Assembly (NCBI GenBank): GCA_020720625.1
Contig: DYOH01000034.1
Span: forward strand, 1-35,327
Source: Acetofilamentum sp.
GTDB lineage: Bacteria > Bacteroidota > Bacteroidia > Bacteroidales > DYOH01
Length of the DNA: 35,327 nt
Reading direction: 5' to 3'
A program made the position numbers and the translations under genes. How positions within the stretch are numbered: the stretch's first letter is position 1; each line of letters begins with the position of its first letter. The notes under the pieces are model-generated. The model was given only the letters and a program-made list of their open reading frames with translations. It had not been told where the DNA came from and searched no databases. Below, one piece after another: positions 1-10,399 of this stretch.

Positions 1-255
1 TCGCTATACTCTATCAACATTACGATAGACGCAAAAATGGGCGTGAACTTCCGTTGCAAAACTAAAACAGGCAATTTAGAATACTACCAGGTTGCCTGGC
101 TATTATCGAATGAAAACACTTTAGAGAGAGAATTTGGTGCTTTAGAAAAAATAGACGACAATTTTCCAAAATTTTTGCTTACAGCAGACTCATTTACCCA
201 AAGCACAAATGGGATACACCATGTAAATGTATTTAATTGGTTACTTTATTCATAA
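1..255 (+). CDS. AAA-ATPase/DUF4143-type protein, C-terminal fragment (5' end outside window)
   Basis: The frame is open from the first base of the window to a stop at 253-255, so only the last 84 or so codons are visible. Features recalling the C-terminal domain of the AAA-ATPase plus DUF4143 family are the QVAWLL strand, the ENTLEREF helix, a PKFLLT strand, and the closing pattern NGI-HHVNVFNWLL. In this family the C-terminal domain resembles a PD-(D/E)xK nuclease fold and usually has an E-V-D-F motif. Here the corresponding place reads GVNF, so the acidic residue is replaced. The first ATG (37) is internal, not a likely start. The gene may be intact upstream or already a remnant, and the cellular role of such proteins is poorly defined. 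The family call is by recognition of the motif pattern only. Confidence 0.6.
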   Translation, partial: SLYSINITIDAKMGVNFRCKTKTGNLEYYQVAWLLSNENTLEREFGALEKIDDNFPKFLLTADSFTQSTNGIHHVNVFNWLLYS

Positions 256-362
256 ATCAATAAGAAATAAAAATTAACTTGTACACAAATATAAATAAAA
301 ATACAAAGGCTCCCGATTATATTCTCTGAAACCAAAAAAAAAGACAACTGACCAATATATTC

Positions 363-396
363 AAAAAAAAAACTGCTCTATAAAAATAGAAGCAGG
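363..396 (-). terminator. Intrinsic terminator downstream of the NAD(P)-binding gene
   Basis: Read on the minus strand, CTGCTTCTAT and ATAGAGCAG pair with one bulge around a short T loop and run directly into a ten-base T tract. It lies about 150 bases after the stop of the gene at 547-1173. It resembles the terminator at 1355-1378 (shared CTGC/GCAG stem base) and lies next to the decayed DUF3467 tail, so it was probably copied with it. Confidence 0.75.
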
Positions 397-411
397 CTAA
401 ATTTATTCTAT

Positions 412-516
412 TTAAAATATTATAGCTTGTGCTGCTCCTAAACCAGAAACTAAAAGATTAATTATGGGCGATTTAGTAGAATTTCGCTTACTAAATTCAT
501 TCTCGCCGAAACAAAT
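412..516 (-). pseudogene. Decayed C-terminal fragment of a DUF3467 gene
   Basis: A minus-strand reading frame here contains the residue pattern FGEN, then SPII, then GLGAAQA near a stop at 412-414. The intact DUF3467 protein at 1399-1713 ends with LGEN, SPII and GGGTAQA in the same order and at nearly the same spacing (roughly 30 residues). The nucleotide similarity continues past the stop into the following terminator. The frame is blocked by a stop a little upstream of the similar part and has no start codon, so this is a truncated relic and not a gene. It lies just downstream of the oxidoreductase gene at 547-1173, in the same orientation. It most likely arose by duplication of the end of the RNA polymerase operon. 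Confidence 0.65.
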
Positions 517-546
517 TATATCAACAAAAAATCGAAATATTTTCCT

Positions 547-1173
547 TTATTTTTTTGATATTGATGTAATTAAATTTGCTTTCATCTCTAAATTTCTGAT
601 GATATAATGCGCCACATCGGCTCTGGTTATTTGTCCGGATGGCAGTTTTCCTTGCGAAATTGATGTATAGCTTCCCGTAGCCGGCAAATTGGTTAAACCC
701 GCTGGGCGAACTATTGTGTATGAAAATCCGCTAGATATTACTAAACTTTCTTGCCTCTCGTGGTCTTTTATTACATTGCGCAAAATAAGCAGCATAGATA
801 TTCGCAGCGCAAAAGGTAATTGCTTTTTGCTATTGCCAACGCCCACAGTGCTTATCACCCAAATTCTTGCTGATTTTCCCGATTGTTTCAATGCCGAAAT
901 TACAGTTTTTGTGCCTTCGGAACGCAAGGTGGTTTTTCCGAGCGAATTATTGCCCAGCGCAATAATAATGTGATCGAAAGCTTGGGTTTCAAACACGGCC
1001 TTAAATGTTTCAATTTTAGACACATCGGCCTGTACAATATTCAATTGTGCATTGCTAATGCTAATTTTTGAAGGATTGCGCACCGCAGCAGTAACTGTAT
1101 ATTTTTCAGCCAAAGCTTGTTTCATTATTTCCGTGCCGGTTTTACCGCTTGCTCCAACTAGTAAAATATGCAT
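547..1173 (-). CDS. NAD(P)-binding oxidoreductase-like protein (atypical SDR, NmrA/BVR-B-like)
   Basis: A 208-residue protein with a Rossmann N-terminus. Strand HILLVGAS is followed by the dinucleotide loop G-A-S-G-K-T-G at residues 7-13, an AAVRNPSK segment at the end of strand 2 (the arginine suggests NADP preference), and an IIALGNNS strand near residue 70-77. The middle part carries WVISTVGVG and the end has a YTIVRPAGLT segment, both typical of the NAD(P)H-binding family that includes biliverdin reductase B and NmrA-like proteins. Length fits the family (about 200-215). The substrate cannot be told from the sequence. It is transcribed alone: the polymerase operon terminator lies upstream at 1355-1378 and its own terminator at 363-396. 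The ATG start immediately precedes the Rossmann strand, as is usual. Confidence 0.85.
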   Translation of the reverse strand: MHILLVGASGKTGTEIMKQALAEKYTVTAAVRNPSKISISNAQLNIVQADVSKIETFKAVFETQAFDHIIIALGNNSLGKTTLRSEGTKTVISALKQSGKSARIWVISTVGVGNSKKQLPFALRISMLLILRNVIKDHERQESLVISSGFSYTIVRPAGLTNLPATGSYTSISQGKLPSGQITRADVAHYIIRNLEMKANLITSISKK

Positions 1174-1268
1174 GTCGTAAATATTTGAAGTATAGGTAAT
1201 AAATGTTGATAAAAAAGGACGCCGTTGTTCGTTATCTCAAAGTAGCATTATTCATAAAAATTTTAATA

Positions 1269-1276
1269 CAAAATTA
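1269..1276 (-). promoter_or_regulatory. Possible -7 element of the NAD(P)-binding gene
   Basis: On the minus strand this reads TAATTTTG, an exact match to the Bacteroidota -7 consensus TAnnTTTG. No convincing TTG element lies 19-20 bases upstream. It would give a leader of about 90 bases before the ATG at 1173, and it sits between the operon terminator and the gene. Half-matched, so only moderately supported. Confidence 0.35.
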
Positions 1277-1354
1277 CACCTGTGAATGCTAATCGGTCTC
1301 ATTTACATCTACACTAGTCAAAGCGGAATATATACCAAACTATACCATAACAAA

Positions 1355-1378
1355 AACCTGCCCTTTTGAGAGCAGGTT
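1355..1378 (-). terminator. Intrinsic terminator of the RNA polymerase operon
   Basis: On the minus strand AACCTGC and GCAGGTT form a perfect 7-bp stem around a 10-base loop, followed by TTTTG. It lies 20 bases after the DUF3467 stop and closes the tRNA-tuf-secE-nusG-rpl-rpoBC transcription unit. Confidence 0.8.
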
Positions 1379-1398
1379 TAATATTATAAATTCATATT

Positions 1399-1713
1399 TT
1401 AAGCTTGCGCTGTTCCACCACCAAAATTGATAGGTGGAATAATGGGCGAATTATTGGTATTTATTTTACCATTCGCATCTTCGAACCGCAAAATATTCTC
1501 TCCTAATGCCTTATGAAATCTTTTGGCATTCTCCGGATTCATAATGATTCGGGAAACTACCTGGGCTTTAGGCAAGCCCGGCATGATCCTAACAAAATCC
1601 ATTACAAATTCGGAGCTGGAATGAGTAATTACCACTAAATTAGCGTAATTACCCTGTCCTATTTCCTCTTTTAGCTCAATATTTATTTGCTGTGAAACAT
1701 TCTTTTCTTCCAT
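1399..1713 (-). CDS. DUF3467 family protein at the end of the rpoBC operon
   Basis: A 104-residue soluble protein with no signal peptide or membrane segment. The pattern fits DUF3467: a strand with THSSSEFVMDF, then IMPGLPKAQVVSRIIMNPENAKRF followed by a helix ending LGEN, and a proline/glycine-rich tail. It begins 24 bases after the rpoC stop and ends just before the operon terminator, so it is co-transcribed with RNA polymerase subunits. That position is common in Bacteroidota. The molecular function is unknown. The genomic position suggests, but does not prove, a link with transcription. A decayed copy of its C-terminal end lies at 412-516. Confidence 0.88.
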   Translation of the reverse strand: MEEKNVSQQINIELKEEIGQGNYANLVVITHSSSEFVMDFVRIMPGLPKAQVVSRIIMNPENAKRFHKALGENILRFEDANGKINTNNSPIIPPINFGGGTAQA

Positions 1714-1737
1714 AAAAGATTTATTTAAAGGCGAATA

Positions 1738-4700
1738 TTAATAATCTTTTTTATGTAATGATTCGAATTCTTCCATTGATCCTACAATAATATCGGTGTA
1801 TTCGCGCAGACCTGTACCTGCGGGAATCAAGTGTCCAACAATAACGTTCTCTTTTAATCCTTCCAAACCATCAATCTTTCCACTAATGGCAGCTTCGTTA
1901 AGTACTTTGGTCGTTTCCTGGAACGAGGCAGCCGAGAAGACGCTCTTTGTTTGCAAAGCTGAACGCGTAATACCCTGTAGTACAGGACTTGATGTTGCTG
2001 GTGCGGCATCTCTTGCCTCCACAAGTTTAAGATCTCGCCTACGTAATTGCGAATTAACCTCGCGCAGTTTTCTTGGACTTACTATTTGTCCGGCACGCAA
2101 CTCAACTGAATCTCCGGCATCGAGAACTACTTTCATGCCATAGATACGGTCGTTTTCCTCCATAAAATCCCATTTATCAACCAACTGTTTTTCAAGGAAT
2201 AAAGTATCGCCAGGCTCAATTATTTGCACTTTACGCATCATTTGCCGAACTATTACTTCAAAGTGTTTATCGTTAATTTTCACACCCTGTAAGCGATATA
2301 CCTCTTGAACCTCGTTTACAATATATTCCTGAACCTTTGTTGGTCCCTGAATAGAAAGTATATCAGAAGGTGTAATTGCCCCATCAGAAAGCGGAGTACC
2401 AGCTCTAACAAAATCGTTTTCTTGCACAAGAATTTGCTTTCCTAGTGGAACTAAATATCGTTTTTCGTCTCCATTTTTGGAAGTTACAATAATCTCTCTG
2501 TTACCTCTTTTTATTTTGGCTCCAAAACGCACTTCTCCATCAATTTCTGAAACTACTGCAGGATTCGAAGGATTTCTGGCTTCGAAAAGCTCAGTAACAC
2601 GTGGCAAACCACCGGTGATATCACCAACTTTACCAATTGCCCGCGGAATTTTTGCCAAAACATCCCCACCTTTTACGTTTATACCATCATCTACAGAGAT
2701 ATGCGCTCCTACAGGCAGATTATATGTTCTTATTACTTCGTTATTGCTTTCGTCAATAATTAAAATTTCAGGATTCTTGGTTTTATCTCTCGTTTCGATA
2801 ATTACTTTCTCGCGATAGCCTGTTTGCTCATCTTTTTCTTCCCTAAAGGTTATACCACCAATTAGATTGCGATATTCAATTTTACCTTTATACTCTGTAA
2901 GTATTAATGCATTAAACGGATCCCAATCACAAACAAGCGTTCCTTTTTCAGCTTTGGTTCCATTTTTCACATAGAGTTTTGAACCATAAGGAATATTTTG
3001 CGAAGCCAATACAATTCCGGTTTTTTCATCAACAAGTTTGTATTCGCCCATACGACCCACCACAACTTCGATAGATGTTTGAGTAACTTCATCCCTGGCT
3101 TCAACCGAACGGGTTTCCTCAAACTGAACAATCCCATTGTATTTGGTTGTAATATTAGATTCGGCAGCAATATTAGAAGCAGTACCACCCACGTGGAAAG
3201 TGCGCAATGTGAGCTGAGTTCCCGGCTCACCGATTGACTGTGCGGCTATAACACCAACAGCTTCACCTTTTTGAACCATTCTTCCGGTTGCAAGGTTACG
3301 TCCATAGCATTTAGCACATACGCCTTTATGAGCTTCACAAGTTAATACCGATCGAATTTCGATTTGTTCAATAGGAGAATCTTCGATTACCTGAGCAACT
3401 TCTTCAGTAATTTCACCTCCCGAAGCAACAATTAATTCTCCGGTATTGGGATGAAATACATCGTGCACGGTAGTTCTACCCAATATTCTTTCGAATAAGG
3501 TTTCGTGAACCTCGTCGTTCTTTTTTAACTCAGTTGCTAAAATACCGCGCAATGTTCCGCAATCCGGTTCGTTAATGATAACGTCCTGTGAAACATCAAC
3601 CAAGCGTCGGGTTAAATATCCTGCATCAGCAGTCTTTAAAGCTGTATCGGCCAAACCTTTACGAGCTCCGTGAGTAGAAATAAAATACTCAAGAACCGAA
3701 AGCCCCTCTTTAAAGTTTGATAGAATAGGGTTCTCGATAATCTCGGCACTAGAAGCACCTGATTTTTGAGGTTTTGCCATCAAACCGCGCATTCCGGATA
3801 GCTGACGAATCTGCTCTTTAGATCCCCTGGCGCCTGAATCCAACATCATGTATACAGAGTTAAATCCCTGGCGATCGGTAGAAAGCTGGTTCATTAATGT
3901 AGCTGTAAGACGCGCGTTTGTATGTGTCCAGATATCAATGATCTGATTATATCTTTCGTTATTGGTAATTACCCCCATCTCATAGTTCATGGTTACCTCT
4001 TCTACTTTCTTGTAACCTTCATCTACCAGTGTCTTTTTCTCTGCAGGAATAATAACATCGTCGAGATTAAACGACAAACCACCTTTAAAGGCCATTTGAT
4101 AACCTAAATTCTTAATATCATCAAGAAAATCTGCAGTTCTTGCCGTTCCACAAAGTTTAAGAATATTTCCAATAATATCTCTCAAAGATTTCTTTGTAAG
4201 AATCTGATTGATAAAACCTGCTTCGTCGGGAACTAATTCGTTGAATATAATTCGACCAACGGTTGTCTCAATGAGCTGATGCTTTTCGGATTTTTTTAAT
4301 CCCTTGTTTATTCTAACTTTTACAACTGCATGCAAATCAACTTTTTTCTCATTATAAGCAATAATTGCCTCTTCCGATGAATAAAAAATCAAACCTTCGC
4401 CTTTTACTTTATAATCACCCTGAGAATATCTTGGTTTTGTAATGTAATACAATCCAAGTACCATGTCTTGCGATGGAACAGTAATAGGTGCACCGTTGGC
4501 GGGATTTAGAATATTATGCGATGCAAGCATTAATAGTTGTGCCTCCAAAATAGCTGCATTTCCAAGTGGTAAATGAACTGCCATCTGGTCGCCATCAAAG
4601 TCGGCATTGAAAGCGGTACATACCAAAGGGTGTAATTGTATAGCTTTCCCTTCAATTAATTTTGGTTGAAATGCCTGAATACCAAGCCTATGCAGAGTTG

Positions 4701-6018
4701 GTGCACGGTTGAGTAATACAGGATGTCCTTTCAAAATATTTTCGAGAATATCCCAAATAACGGGGTCTCTTCTGTCTACAATTTTTTTTGCCGATTTCAC
4801 AGTTTTTACAATACCGCGCTCGTTTAATTTGCGAATAATAAACGGTTTGTATAACTCAGCAGCCATATCTTTGGGCAAACCGCATTCGTGCAGCTTCAAT
4901 TCCGGGCCTACAACAATTACAGAACGTGCAGAATAGTCGACCCTCTTACCCAATAGATTTTGTCTAAAACGGCCTTGCTTTCCTTTTAAGCTATCACTTA
5001 AGGATTTTAACGCTCTGTTTGATTCCGATTTTACAGCACTTGCCTTTCTAGAGTTATCAAACAAGGAATCTACAGCCTCCTGGAGCATCCTTTTTTCGTT
5101 TCTTAAGATAACTTCCGGAGCACGTATCTCCATTAATCTTTTTAAGCGATTATTTCTGATAATAACCCTTCTATACAAATCGTTAAGATCGGAAGTGGCA
5201 AATCTACCACCATCTAATGGAACTAATGGACGCAAATCTGGTGGAATTACCGGAACAACCTTTATTATCATCCACTCGGGCTTATTTAAAACCTTAGAAG
5301 ACTGAAATGCACTAACCACCTGAAGTCTCTTTAACGCTTCTGATTTTCTTTGCTGGGAAGATTCTTTGCTGGCCTTATCTCTCAAAGTGTCGGCAAGTTG
5401 ATCTAATTCAATACGAAGCAGCAAATCAAAAATGGCTTCGGCTCCCATTTTGGCAATAAACTTATTGGGATCAGAATTATCCAGCATTTTATTTTCTTTT
5501 GGCAAAGAATCCATAATGTCGATATATTCCTCTTCCGACAGAAAATCAAGTTGTTTAATTCCTCCATCAGCGGCCTTAATACCAGGCTGAATCACAATAT
5601 ATTTTTCGTAATAGATTATCTGATCAAGTTTTTTGGTAGGTAATCCAAGAAGGTATCCAATTTTATTGGGCAATGACCTGAAATACCAGATATGGGCCAC
5701 CGGAACTACAAGTTCTATGTGCCCCATTCTTTCGCGTCTTACCTTTTTCTCTGTAACCTCTACACCACATCTATCGCAAACAATGCCTTTATATCTAATT
5801 CTCTTATACTTTCCGCAATGGCATTCATAATCTTTAACCGGACCAAAAATACGTTCGCAGAATAAACCATCTCTTTCTGGCTTATAGGTTCTGTAGTTAA
5901 TGGTTTCGGGTTTTAATACCTCGCCATGAGAACGTTCTAATATTTCCTCAGGACTAGATAGACTGATAGAAATCTTAGTAAAATCAGAGTTTGTTTTTAT
6001 ATCTCTTCTGTAAGCCAT
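1738..6018 (-). CDS. rpoC: DNA-directed RNA polymerase subunit beta'
   Basis: A 1426-residue beta' subunit, the usual length in Bacteroidota. It forms the clamp and most of the active site of RNA polymerase. The N-terminal zinc site is C66, C68, C81 and C84. The absolutely conserved catalytic loop NADFDGD lies at residues 471-477, with the three aspartates (473, 475, 477) that hold the catalytic magnesium. The bridge-helix region follows near 780-810, and the second zinc site is C820, C894, C901 and C904. All hallmark residues are intact. It follows rpoB after 54 bases and precedes the DUF3467 gene by 24 bases. The ATG start gives the typical N-terminus MAYRRDIK. No frameshift is seen. Confidence 0.99.
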   Translation of the reverse strand: MAYRRDIKTNSDFTKISISLSSPEEILERSHGEVLKPETINYRTYKPERDGLFCERIFGPVKDYECHCGKYKRIRYKGIVCDRCGVEVTEKKVRRERMGHIELVVPVAHIWYFRSLPNKIGYLLGLPTKKLDQIIYYEKYIVIQPGIKAADGGIKQLDFLSEEEYIDIMDSLPKENKMLDNSDPNKFIAKMGAEAIFDLLLRIELDQLADTLRDKASKESSQQRKSEALKRLQVVSAFQSSKVLNKPEWMIIKVVPVIPPDLRPLVPLDGGRFATSDLNDLYRRVIIRNNRLKRLMEIRAPEVILRNEKRMLQEAVDSLFDNSRKASAVKSESNRALKSLSDSLKGKQGRFRQNLLGKRVDYSARSVIVVGPELKLHECGLPKDMAAELYKPFIIRKLNERGIVKTVKSAKKIVDRRDPVIWDILENILKGHPVLLNRAPTLHRLGIQAFQPKLIEGKAIQLHPLVCTAFNADFDGDQMAVHLPLGNAAILEAQLLMLASHNILNPANGAPITVPSQDMVLGLYYITKPRYSQGDYKVKGEGLIFYSSEEAIIAYNEKKVDLHAVVKVRINKGLKKSEKHQLIETTVGRIIFNELVPDEAGFINQILTKKSLRDIIGNILKLCGTARTADFLDDIKNLGYQMAFKGGLSFNLDDVIIPAEKKTLVDEGYKKVEEVTMNYEMGVITNNERYNQIIDIWTHTNARLTATLMNQLSTDRQGFNSVYMMLDSGARGSKEQIRQLSGMRGLMAKPQKSGASSAEIIENPILSNFKEGLSVLEYFISTHGARKGLADTALKTADAGYLTRRLVDVSQDVIINEPDCGTLRGILATELKKNDEVHETLFERILGRTTVHDVFHPNTGELIVASGGEITEEVAQVIEDSPIEQIEIRSVLTCEAHKGVCAKCYGRNLATGRMVQKGEAVGVIAAQSIGEPGTQLTLRTFHVGGTASNIAAESNITTKYNGIVQFEETRSVEARDEVTQTSIEVVVGRMGEYKLVDEKTGIVLASQNIPYGSKLYVKNGTKAEKGTLVCDWDPFNALILTEYKGKIEYRNLIGGITFREEKDEQTGYREKVIIETRDKTKNPEILIIDESNNEVIRTYNLPVGAHISVDDGINVKGGDVLAKIPRAIGKVGDITGGLPRVTELFEARNPSNPAVVSEIDGEVRFGAKIKRGNREIIVTSKNGDEKRYLVPLGKQILVQENDFVRAGTPLSDGAITPSDILSIQGPTKVQEYIVNEVQEVYRLQGVKINDKHFEVIVRQMMRKVQIIEPGDTLFLEKQLVDKWDFMEENDRIYGMKVVLDAGDSVELRAGQIVSPRKLREVNSQLRRRDLKLVEARDAAPATSSPVLQGITRSALQTKSVFSAASFQETTKVLNEAAISGKIDGLEGLKENVIVGHLIPAGTGLREYTDIIVGSMEEFESLHKKDY

Positions 6019-6072
6019 ATAATTTTTTTTATAGCTATTTTCTAAAATATTTCAATTAAAACAGTTACTAAA

Positions 6073-9000
6073 TTACGATAGATTAACGCTTAAAGCTAAT
6101 CCGCGCAATTCATGCAGAAGCACATTTAGCGATTCAGGTATTCCGGGCTTTGGCAATGGATCACCCTTAACAATCGCTTCATAGGCCTTAGAACGTCCGA
6201 TGACATCATCAGATTTTACAGTTAATATTTCCTGCAAAATATTGGCAGCACCAAAAGCTTCGAGTGCCCAAACCTCCATTTCACCAAAACGTTGCCCCCC
6301 AAATTGGGCTTTACCGCCCAAAGGTTGCTGTGTTATAAGTGAATACGGTCCTATTGAACGGGCATGCATTTTATCGTCGACCATGTGCCCCAGTTTGAGC
6401 ATATAGATAACCCCAACAGTTGCAGGTTGATCAAACATTTCACCTGTTCCACCATCGTAAAGATATGTTTTTCCGTATTTTGGAACTCCAGCTTTAGTGG
6501 TATAGGCGGTAATTTCATCTAAGGTAGCACCATCGAAAATTGGTGTAGCAAACTTTAGTCCCAATTCCTTACCAGCCCATCCAAGAACTGTTTCGTAAAT
6601 TTGTCCTAAGTTCATACGAGAAGGCACTCCCAGTGGATTTAATACAATGTCTACTGTGGTTCCATCGGCCATAAATGGCATATCCTCGTCGCGAACTATT
6701 CTTGCTACTATCCCTTTGTTTCCATGTCGGCCGGCCATTTTATCGCCCACTTTAACTTTTCGTTTTTTGGCAATATATACTTTGGCTAACTTTATGATAC
6801 CAATAGGTAGCTCATCTCCAATAGTTACATTATATTTCTCGCGTTGATGTTTTGCCTGAAGTTCTTTCAACTTCATCTCATAATTATGAATCAAGCGCTC
6901 AATCATATCATTCTTTGACTTGTCTGTAGTCCATTTGGTTGGATTTACACTCAAGAAGTCTATTTCCTGAAGTATTTTTTGTGTAAATTTTACCCCTTTG
7001 GCGACAATCTCTGTATTGAAATAATCTTTTACCCCTTGAGAAGTTTTTCCGCTTAATACTACAAATAATTTATCCAATAAACGAGCAGTCAATTCTTCAC
7101 GTTTACGTTCGTAATCTTTGTCGAGTTTAGCGATAATCGGTTTTTCAGAATTTTTTAATTTTCTTTCCTTATTTGCCCTAGAGAATAGTTTTTTATCAAT
7201 TACTACCCCCGACAACGATGGAGATGCTTTTAAGGATGCATCCTTAACATCGCCAGCTTTATCTCCGAAAATGGCTCTCAAAAGTTTCTCTTCCGGAGTA
7301 GGATCAGATTCTCCTTTGGGAGTAATTTTTCCAATTAGAATATCGCCAGGTTTCACATTAGCGCCAATTCTAATCAATCCATTCTCATCCAAATTTTTTG
7401 TAGCTTCCTCGCTAACATTTGGAATATCTGAAGTTAATTCTTCCTGTCCGCGCTTTGTATCGCGAACTTCCAATATATGTTCATCAATATGAATTGATGT
7501 AAAAACATCATTTCGAACAACCTTCTCAGAAATAACAATGGCATCTTCAAAATTGTACCCTTTCCATGGCATAAACGCCACTTTTAGGTTTCTACCTAAA
7601 GCTAATTCTCCGCTCTCAGTTGCATATCCATCGGTTAATATTTCGCCTGACTTAACTTTCTGGCCCTTTCGTACAATTGGCTTCAAGTTAATGCAAGTAC
7701 TCTGGTTTGTTTTCTGAAATTTTGGAATGTTGTAACGTTTTACATCATCATCAAAACTAACAAACTTTTCGTCTTCGGTATATGAATACCTCACTACAAT
7801 TTCATTACCATCAACATACTCAATAACTCCATCGTGCTCTGCAGTAACCTGTATCCGGCTATCCCTGGCAACAAAAGCTTCTATTCCCGTTCCAACAATC
7901 GGAGACTCTGGATTCAATAATGGCACCGCCTGGCGCATCATGTTGGACCCCATCAGGGCACGGTTGGCATCATCATGCTCTAAAAACGGTATTAAAGATG
8001 CCGCAATAGAGGCAATCTGATTAGGAGCCACGTCCATTAAATCTATCTCATCGGGAGTTGCTAACGGAAAATCACCATCTAATCGTGCTTTGATTTTGCT
8101 ATTAACAAATTTTCCTTCCTCATCAATAATGGCATTAGCCTGAGCAATTGTGCGCTTTTCTTCTTCTTCTGCGCTCAAATATAATACGCCATCATTTGTT
8201 AAATCAACCTGACCCGTTTTAACGATCCTGTATGGAGTTTCAATAAAGCCGAGGTGATTAATTTTGGCATAAACACAAAGGGATGAGATAAGTCCAATAT
8301 TTGGCCCTTCCGGTGTTTCAATAGGACATAATCTGCCGTAGTGCGTAAAATGCACGTCGCGGACTTCGAAACCTGCTCTCTCCCTGGATAGTCCACCAGG
8401 TCCGAGTGCAGAAAGTCTTCTTTTATGAGTCATTTCAGCTAATGGATTTGTTTGATCCATAAACTGTGATAACTGGTTGGTTCCAAAAAAAGAGTTGATA
8501 ACTGAAGAAAGAGTTTTCGAATTAATTAAGTCAATAGGCGTAAAAACCTCGTTGTCGCGAACATTCATTCTCTCCCTAATTGTTCTGGCCATCCTTGCAA
8601 GCCCCACGCCAAACTGGTTTGCAAGTTGCTCGCCAACCGTTCTAACGCGCCTGTTGCTTAAATGATCGATATCATCAACATCAGTTTTAGAGTTAATTAA
8701 CTGAATAAGATACTTAATAATCTCAATAATATCTTGATTTGTAAGAATTTTTACATCAATTGGAGTCTCAAGCCCGAGCTTGGTATTCATCCTATATCTG
8801 CCAACCTCACCTAAGTCGTATCGTTTATCCGAGAAAAACAATTTATCTATAACGTCGCGAGCCGTAGCTTCATCTGGTGGCTCAGAGTTACGTAATTGTC
8901 TGTAAATGTGCAATACAGCTTCTTTTTCTGAATTGCATGGGTCTTTTTGTAAAGTATTGTAAATAATCGCATAATCAGAAGAACTGAAGTCTTCGCGGTG

Positions 9001-9879
9001 CAACAAAATCGTAGGGGCACCCGAATCTACAATTTCGTCAACATGATCTGCTTCTATAACAGTTTCACGGTCGAGAACCACTTCATTTCGTTCAATAGAA
9101 ACCACTTCACCAGTATCTTCATCAACGAAATCTTCTACCCATTTCTTTATAACTCTTGCGGCAAGTTTTCGACCAACAATTTTTTTCAATGCGGTTTTCG
9201 AAACTTTAACCTCTTCTGCAAGATTAAAAATTTCTAAAATATCTTTATCGCTTTCATATCCAATAGCCCTTAACAGCGTTGTAACGGGCAATTTTTTCTT
9301 GCGATCAATATAAGCATACATGACATTGGCAATGTCGGTGGCAAATTCAATCCACGACCCTTTGAAAGGTATAATTCGTGCTGAATATAATTTAGTGCCA
9401 TTACTGTGAACACTTTGTCCGAAGAACACTCCGGGACTTCTATGCAGTTGGGAAACAATAACTCTCTCGGCACCGTTAATTACAAATGTACCTTTAGGTG
9501 TCATGTAAGGCACAGTACCTAAATACACATCCTGAATAATTGTTTCAAAATCTTCGTGTTCAGGATCGTTGCAATAAAGCTTTAATTTAGCTTTAAGCGG
9601 AACACTATAGGTTAGGCCTCTTTCGATACATTCGTCGATAGAATATCTAGGAGGATCTACTTGATAATCAAGAAACTCTAATACAAAATTGTTTCTTGTA
9701 TCTGTAATTGGAAAGTTTTCCTGAAAAACTTTAAACAATGCTTCTTTTGTACGTTCTTCGGGAACACTGCCGATTTGAAAAAACTCAGTAAACGACTTTA
9801 TCTGCACTTCCAAAAAGTCAGGGTAATTTAGCTGATTTTTAATGGAAGCAAAACTTATTCTTGGATTATTTTGAGACAT
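6073..9879 (-). CDS. rpoB: DNA-directed RNA polymerase subunit beta
   Basis: A 1268-residue beta subunit that forms the other half of the polymerase cleft. The rifampicin-binding cluster lies near residues 463-497 (starting [13 protein letters not shown]). It keeps the D, H and S residues equivalent to E. coli D516, H526 and S531, so the main resistance positions are wild type. Other signatures are [10 protein letters not shown] near 770 and GRHGNKG near 1048. Length and start ([17 protein letters not shown]) are typical for Bacteroidota. It is separated from rplL by 100 bases that contain an attenuator-like hairpin (9915-9950), and it is followed by rpoC after 54 bases. Confidence 0.99.
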   Translation of the reverse strand: MSQNNPRISFASIKNQLNYPDFLEVQIKSFTEFFQIGSVPEERTKEALFKVFQENFPITDTRNNFVLEFLDYQVDPPRYSIDECIERGLTYSVPLKAKLKLYCNDPEHEDFETIIQDVYLGTVPYMTPKGTFVINGAERVIVSQLHRSPGVFFGQSVHSNGTKLYSARIIPFKGSWIEFATDIANVMYAYIDRKKKLPVTTLLRAIGYESDKDILEIFNLAEEVKVSKTALKKIVGRKLAARVIKKWVEDFVDEDTGEVVSIERNEVVLDRETVIEADHVDEIVDSGAPTILLHREDFSSSDYAIIYNTLQKDPCNSEKEAVLHIYRQLRNSEPPDEATARDVIDKLFFSDKRYDLGEVGRYRMNTKLGLETPIDVKILTNQDIIEIIKYLIQLINSKTDVDDIDHLSNRRVRTVGEQLANQFGVGLARMARTIRERMNVRDNEVFTPIDLINSKTLSSVINSFFGTNQLSQFMDQTNPLAEMTHKRRLSALGPGGLSRERAGFEVRDVHFTHYGRLCPIETPEGPNIGLISSLCVYAKINHLGFIETPYRIVKTGQVDLTNDGVLYLSAEEEEKRTIAQANAIIDEEGKFVNSKIKARLDGDFPLATPDEIDLMDVAPNQIASIAASLIPFLEHDDANRALMGSNMMRQAVPLLNPESPIVGTGIEAFVARDSRIQVTAEHDGVIEYVDGNEIVVRYSYTEDEKFVSFDDDVKRYNIPKFQKTNQSTCINLKPIVRKGQKVKSGEILTDGYATESGELALGRNLKVAFMPWKGYNFEDAIVISEKVVRNDVFTSIHIDEHILEVRDTKRGQEELTSDIPNVSEEATKNLDENGLIRIGANVKPGDILIGKITPKGESDPTPEEKLLRAIFGDKAGDVKDASLKASPSLSGVVIDKKLFSRANKERKLKNSEKPIIAKLDKDYERKREELTARLLDKLFVVLSGKTSQGVKDYFNTEIVAKGVKFTQKILQEIDFLSVNPTKWTTDKSKNDMIERLIHNYEMKLKELQAKHQREKYNVTIGDELPIGIIKLAKVYIAKKRKVKVGDKMAGRHGNKGIVARIVRDEDMPFMADGTTVDIVLNPLGVPSRMNLGQIYETVLGWAGKELGLKFATPIFDGATLDEITAYTTKAGVPKYGKTYLYDGGTGEMFDQPATVGVIYMLKLGHMVDDKMHARSIGPYSLITQQPLGGKAQFGGQRFGEMEVWALEAFGAANILQEILTVKSDDVIGRSKAYEAIVKGDPLPKPGIPESLNVLLHELRGLALSVNLS

Positions 9880-9914
9880 TTATCTCCCAATTAATTGAAG
9901 TTACACAAAATGAC

Positions 9915-9950
9915 AAAAAGGGCTAGAGCTAAAATGCTTTATATTAGCCC
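9915..9950 (-). promoter_or_regulatory. Attenuator-like hairpin between rplL and rpoB
   Basis: On the minus strand GGGCTA and TAGCCC enclose an AT-rich loop of about 19 bases, and the stem runs into TTTTTG. This is the form of a weak intrinsic terminator. It stands inside the operon, 36 bases before the rpoB ATG, the place where many bacteria partly terminate so that ribosomal proteins outnumber polymerase subunits. The long loop suggests only partial termination. Alternatively it is an RNA-processing site. Confidence 0.6.
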
Positions 9951-9979
9951 TAAACCCATAAGTAATCTAGCTTTCGCAA

Positions 9980-10357
9980 TTATTTAATTTCAACTTCGGC
10001 TCCTAATTCTTCTAACTGAGATTTTAGGGCTTGTGCTTCTTCTTTCGAAACTTTTTCTTTTAATGCTTTTGGAGCAGCGTCAACTAATTCTTTAGCTTCT
10101 TTTAATCCAATACCGGCTAAATCTTTCACTAATTTTACAATTTGTAATTTGGCACCACCGGGTGATTTCAAGATAACATCAAATTCAGTTTGTTCAACTT
10201 CTGCTGCGGCTGCACCACCAGAAACCGGACCTGCAATTACAGCTGCTGCTGCGGCAGGCTCAATACCGTAAGTTTCTTTCAATTCTTTTAGTAAGTCATT
10301 AACTTCTTTCACAGTTAAGTTTACTAATTGTTCTGCTATAGCTTTAATATCTGCCAT
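9980..10357 (-). CDS. rplL: 50S ribosomal protein L7/L12
   Basis: A 125-residue L7/L12, the multicopy stalk protein that recruits translation GTPases. It has the standard layout: an N-terminal dimerisation helix ([21 protein letters not shown]), a flexible alanine-rich hinge near residues 35-52, and a C-terminal domain starting at [18 protein letters not shown] with the [16 protein letters not shown] factor-binding helix. It lies 42 bases after rplJ. Its translation product binds L10 from the preceding gene. Confidence 0.99.
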   Translation of the reverse strand: MADIKAIAEQLVNLTVKEVNDLLKELKETYGIEPAAAAAVIAGPVSGGAAAAEVEQTEFDVILKSPGGAKLQIVKLVKDLAGIGLKEAKELVDAAPKALKEKVSKEEAQALKSQLEELGAEVEIK

Positions 10358-10399
10358 TTTATAGAAATTTTTAAGTTTTTAATTTTTTTGATTAATCAA

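Noticed and set aside
2477-2818. Plus-strand open frames inside rpoC, rpoB, purL and other long genes
   Set aside because: They are opposite-strand shadows of highly conserved coding regions and have no start signals or family likeness.
10388-10399. 12-base palindrome TTGATTAATCAA between rplJ and rplL as an operator
   Set aside because: Such AT-rich palindromes are expected by chance here, and it lies inside an operon without a promoter match.
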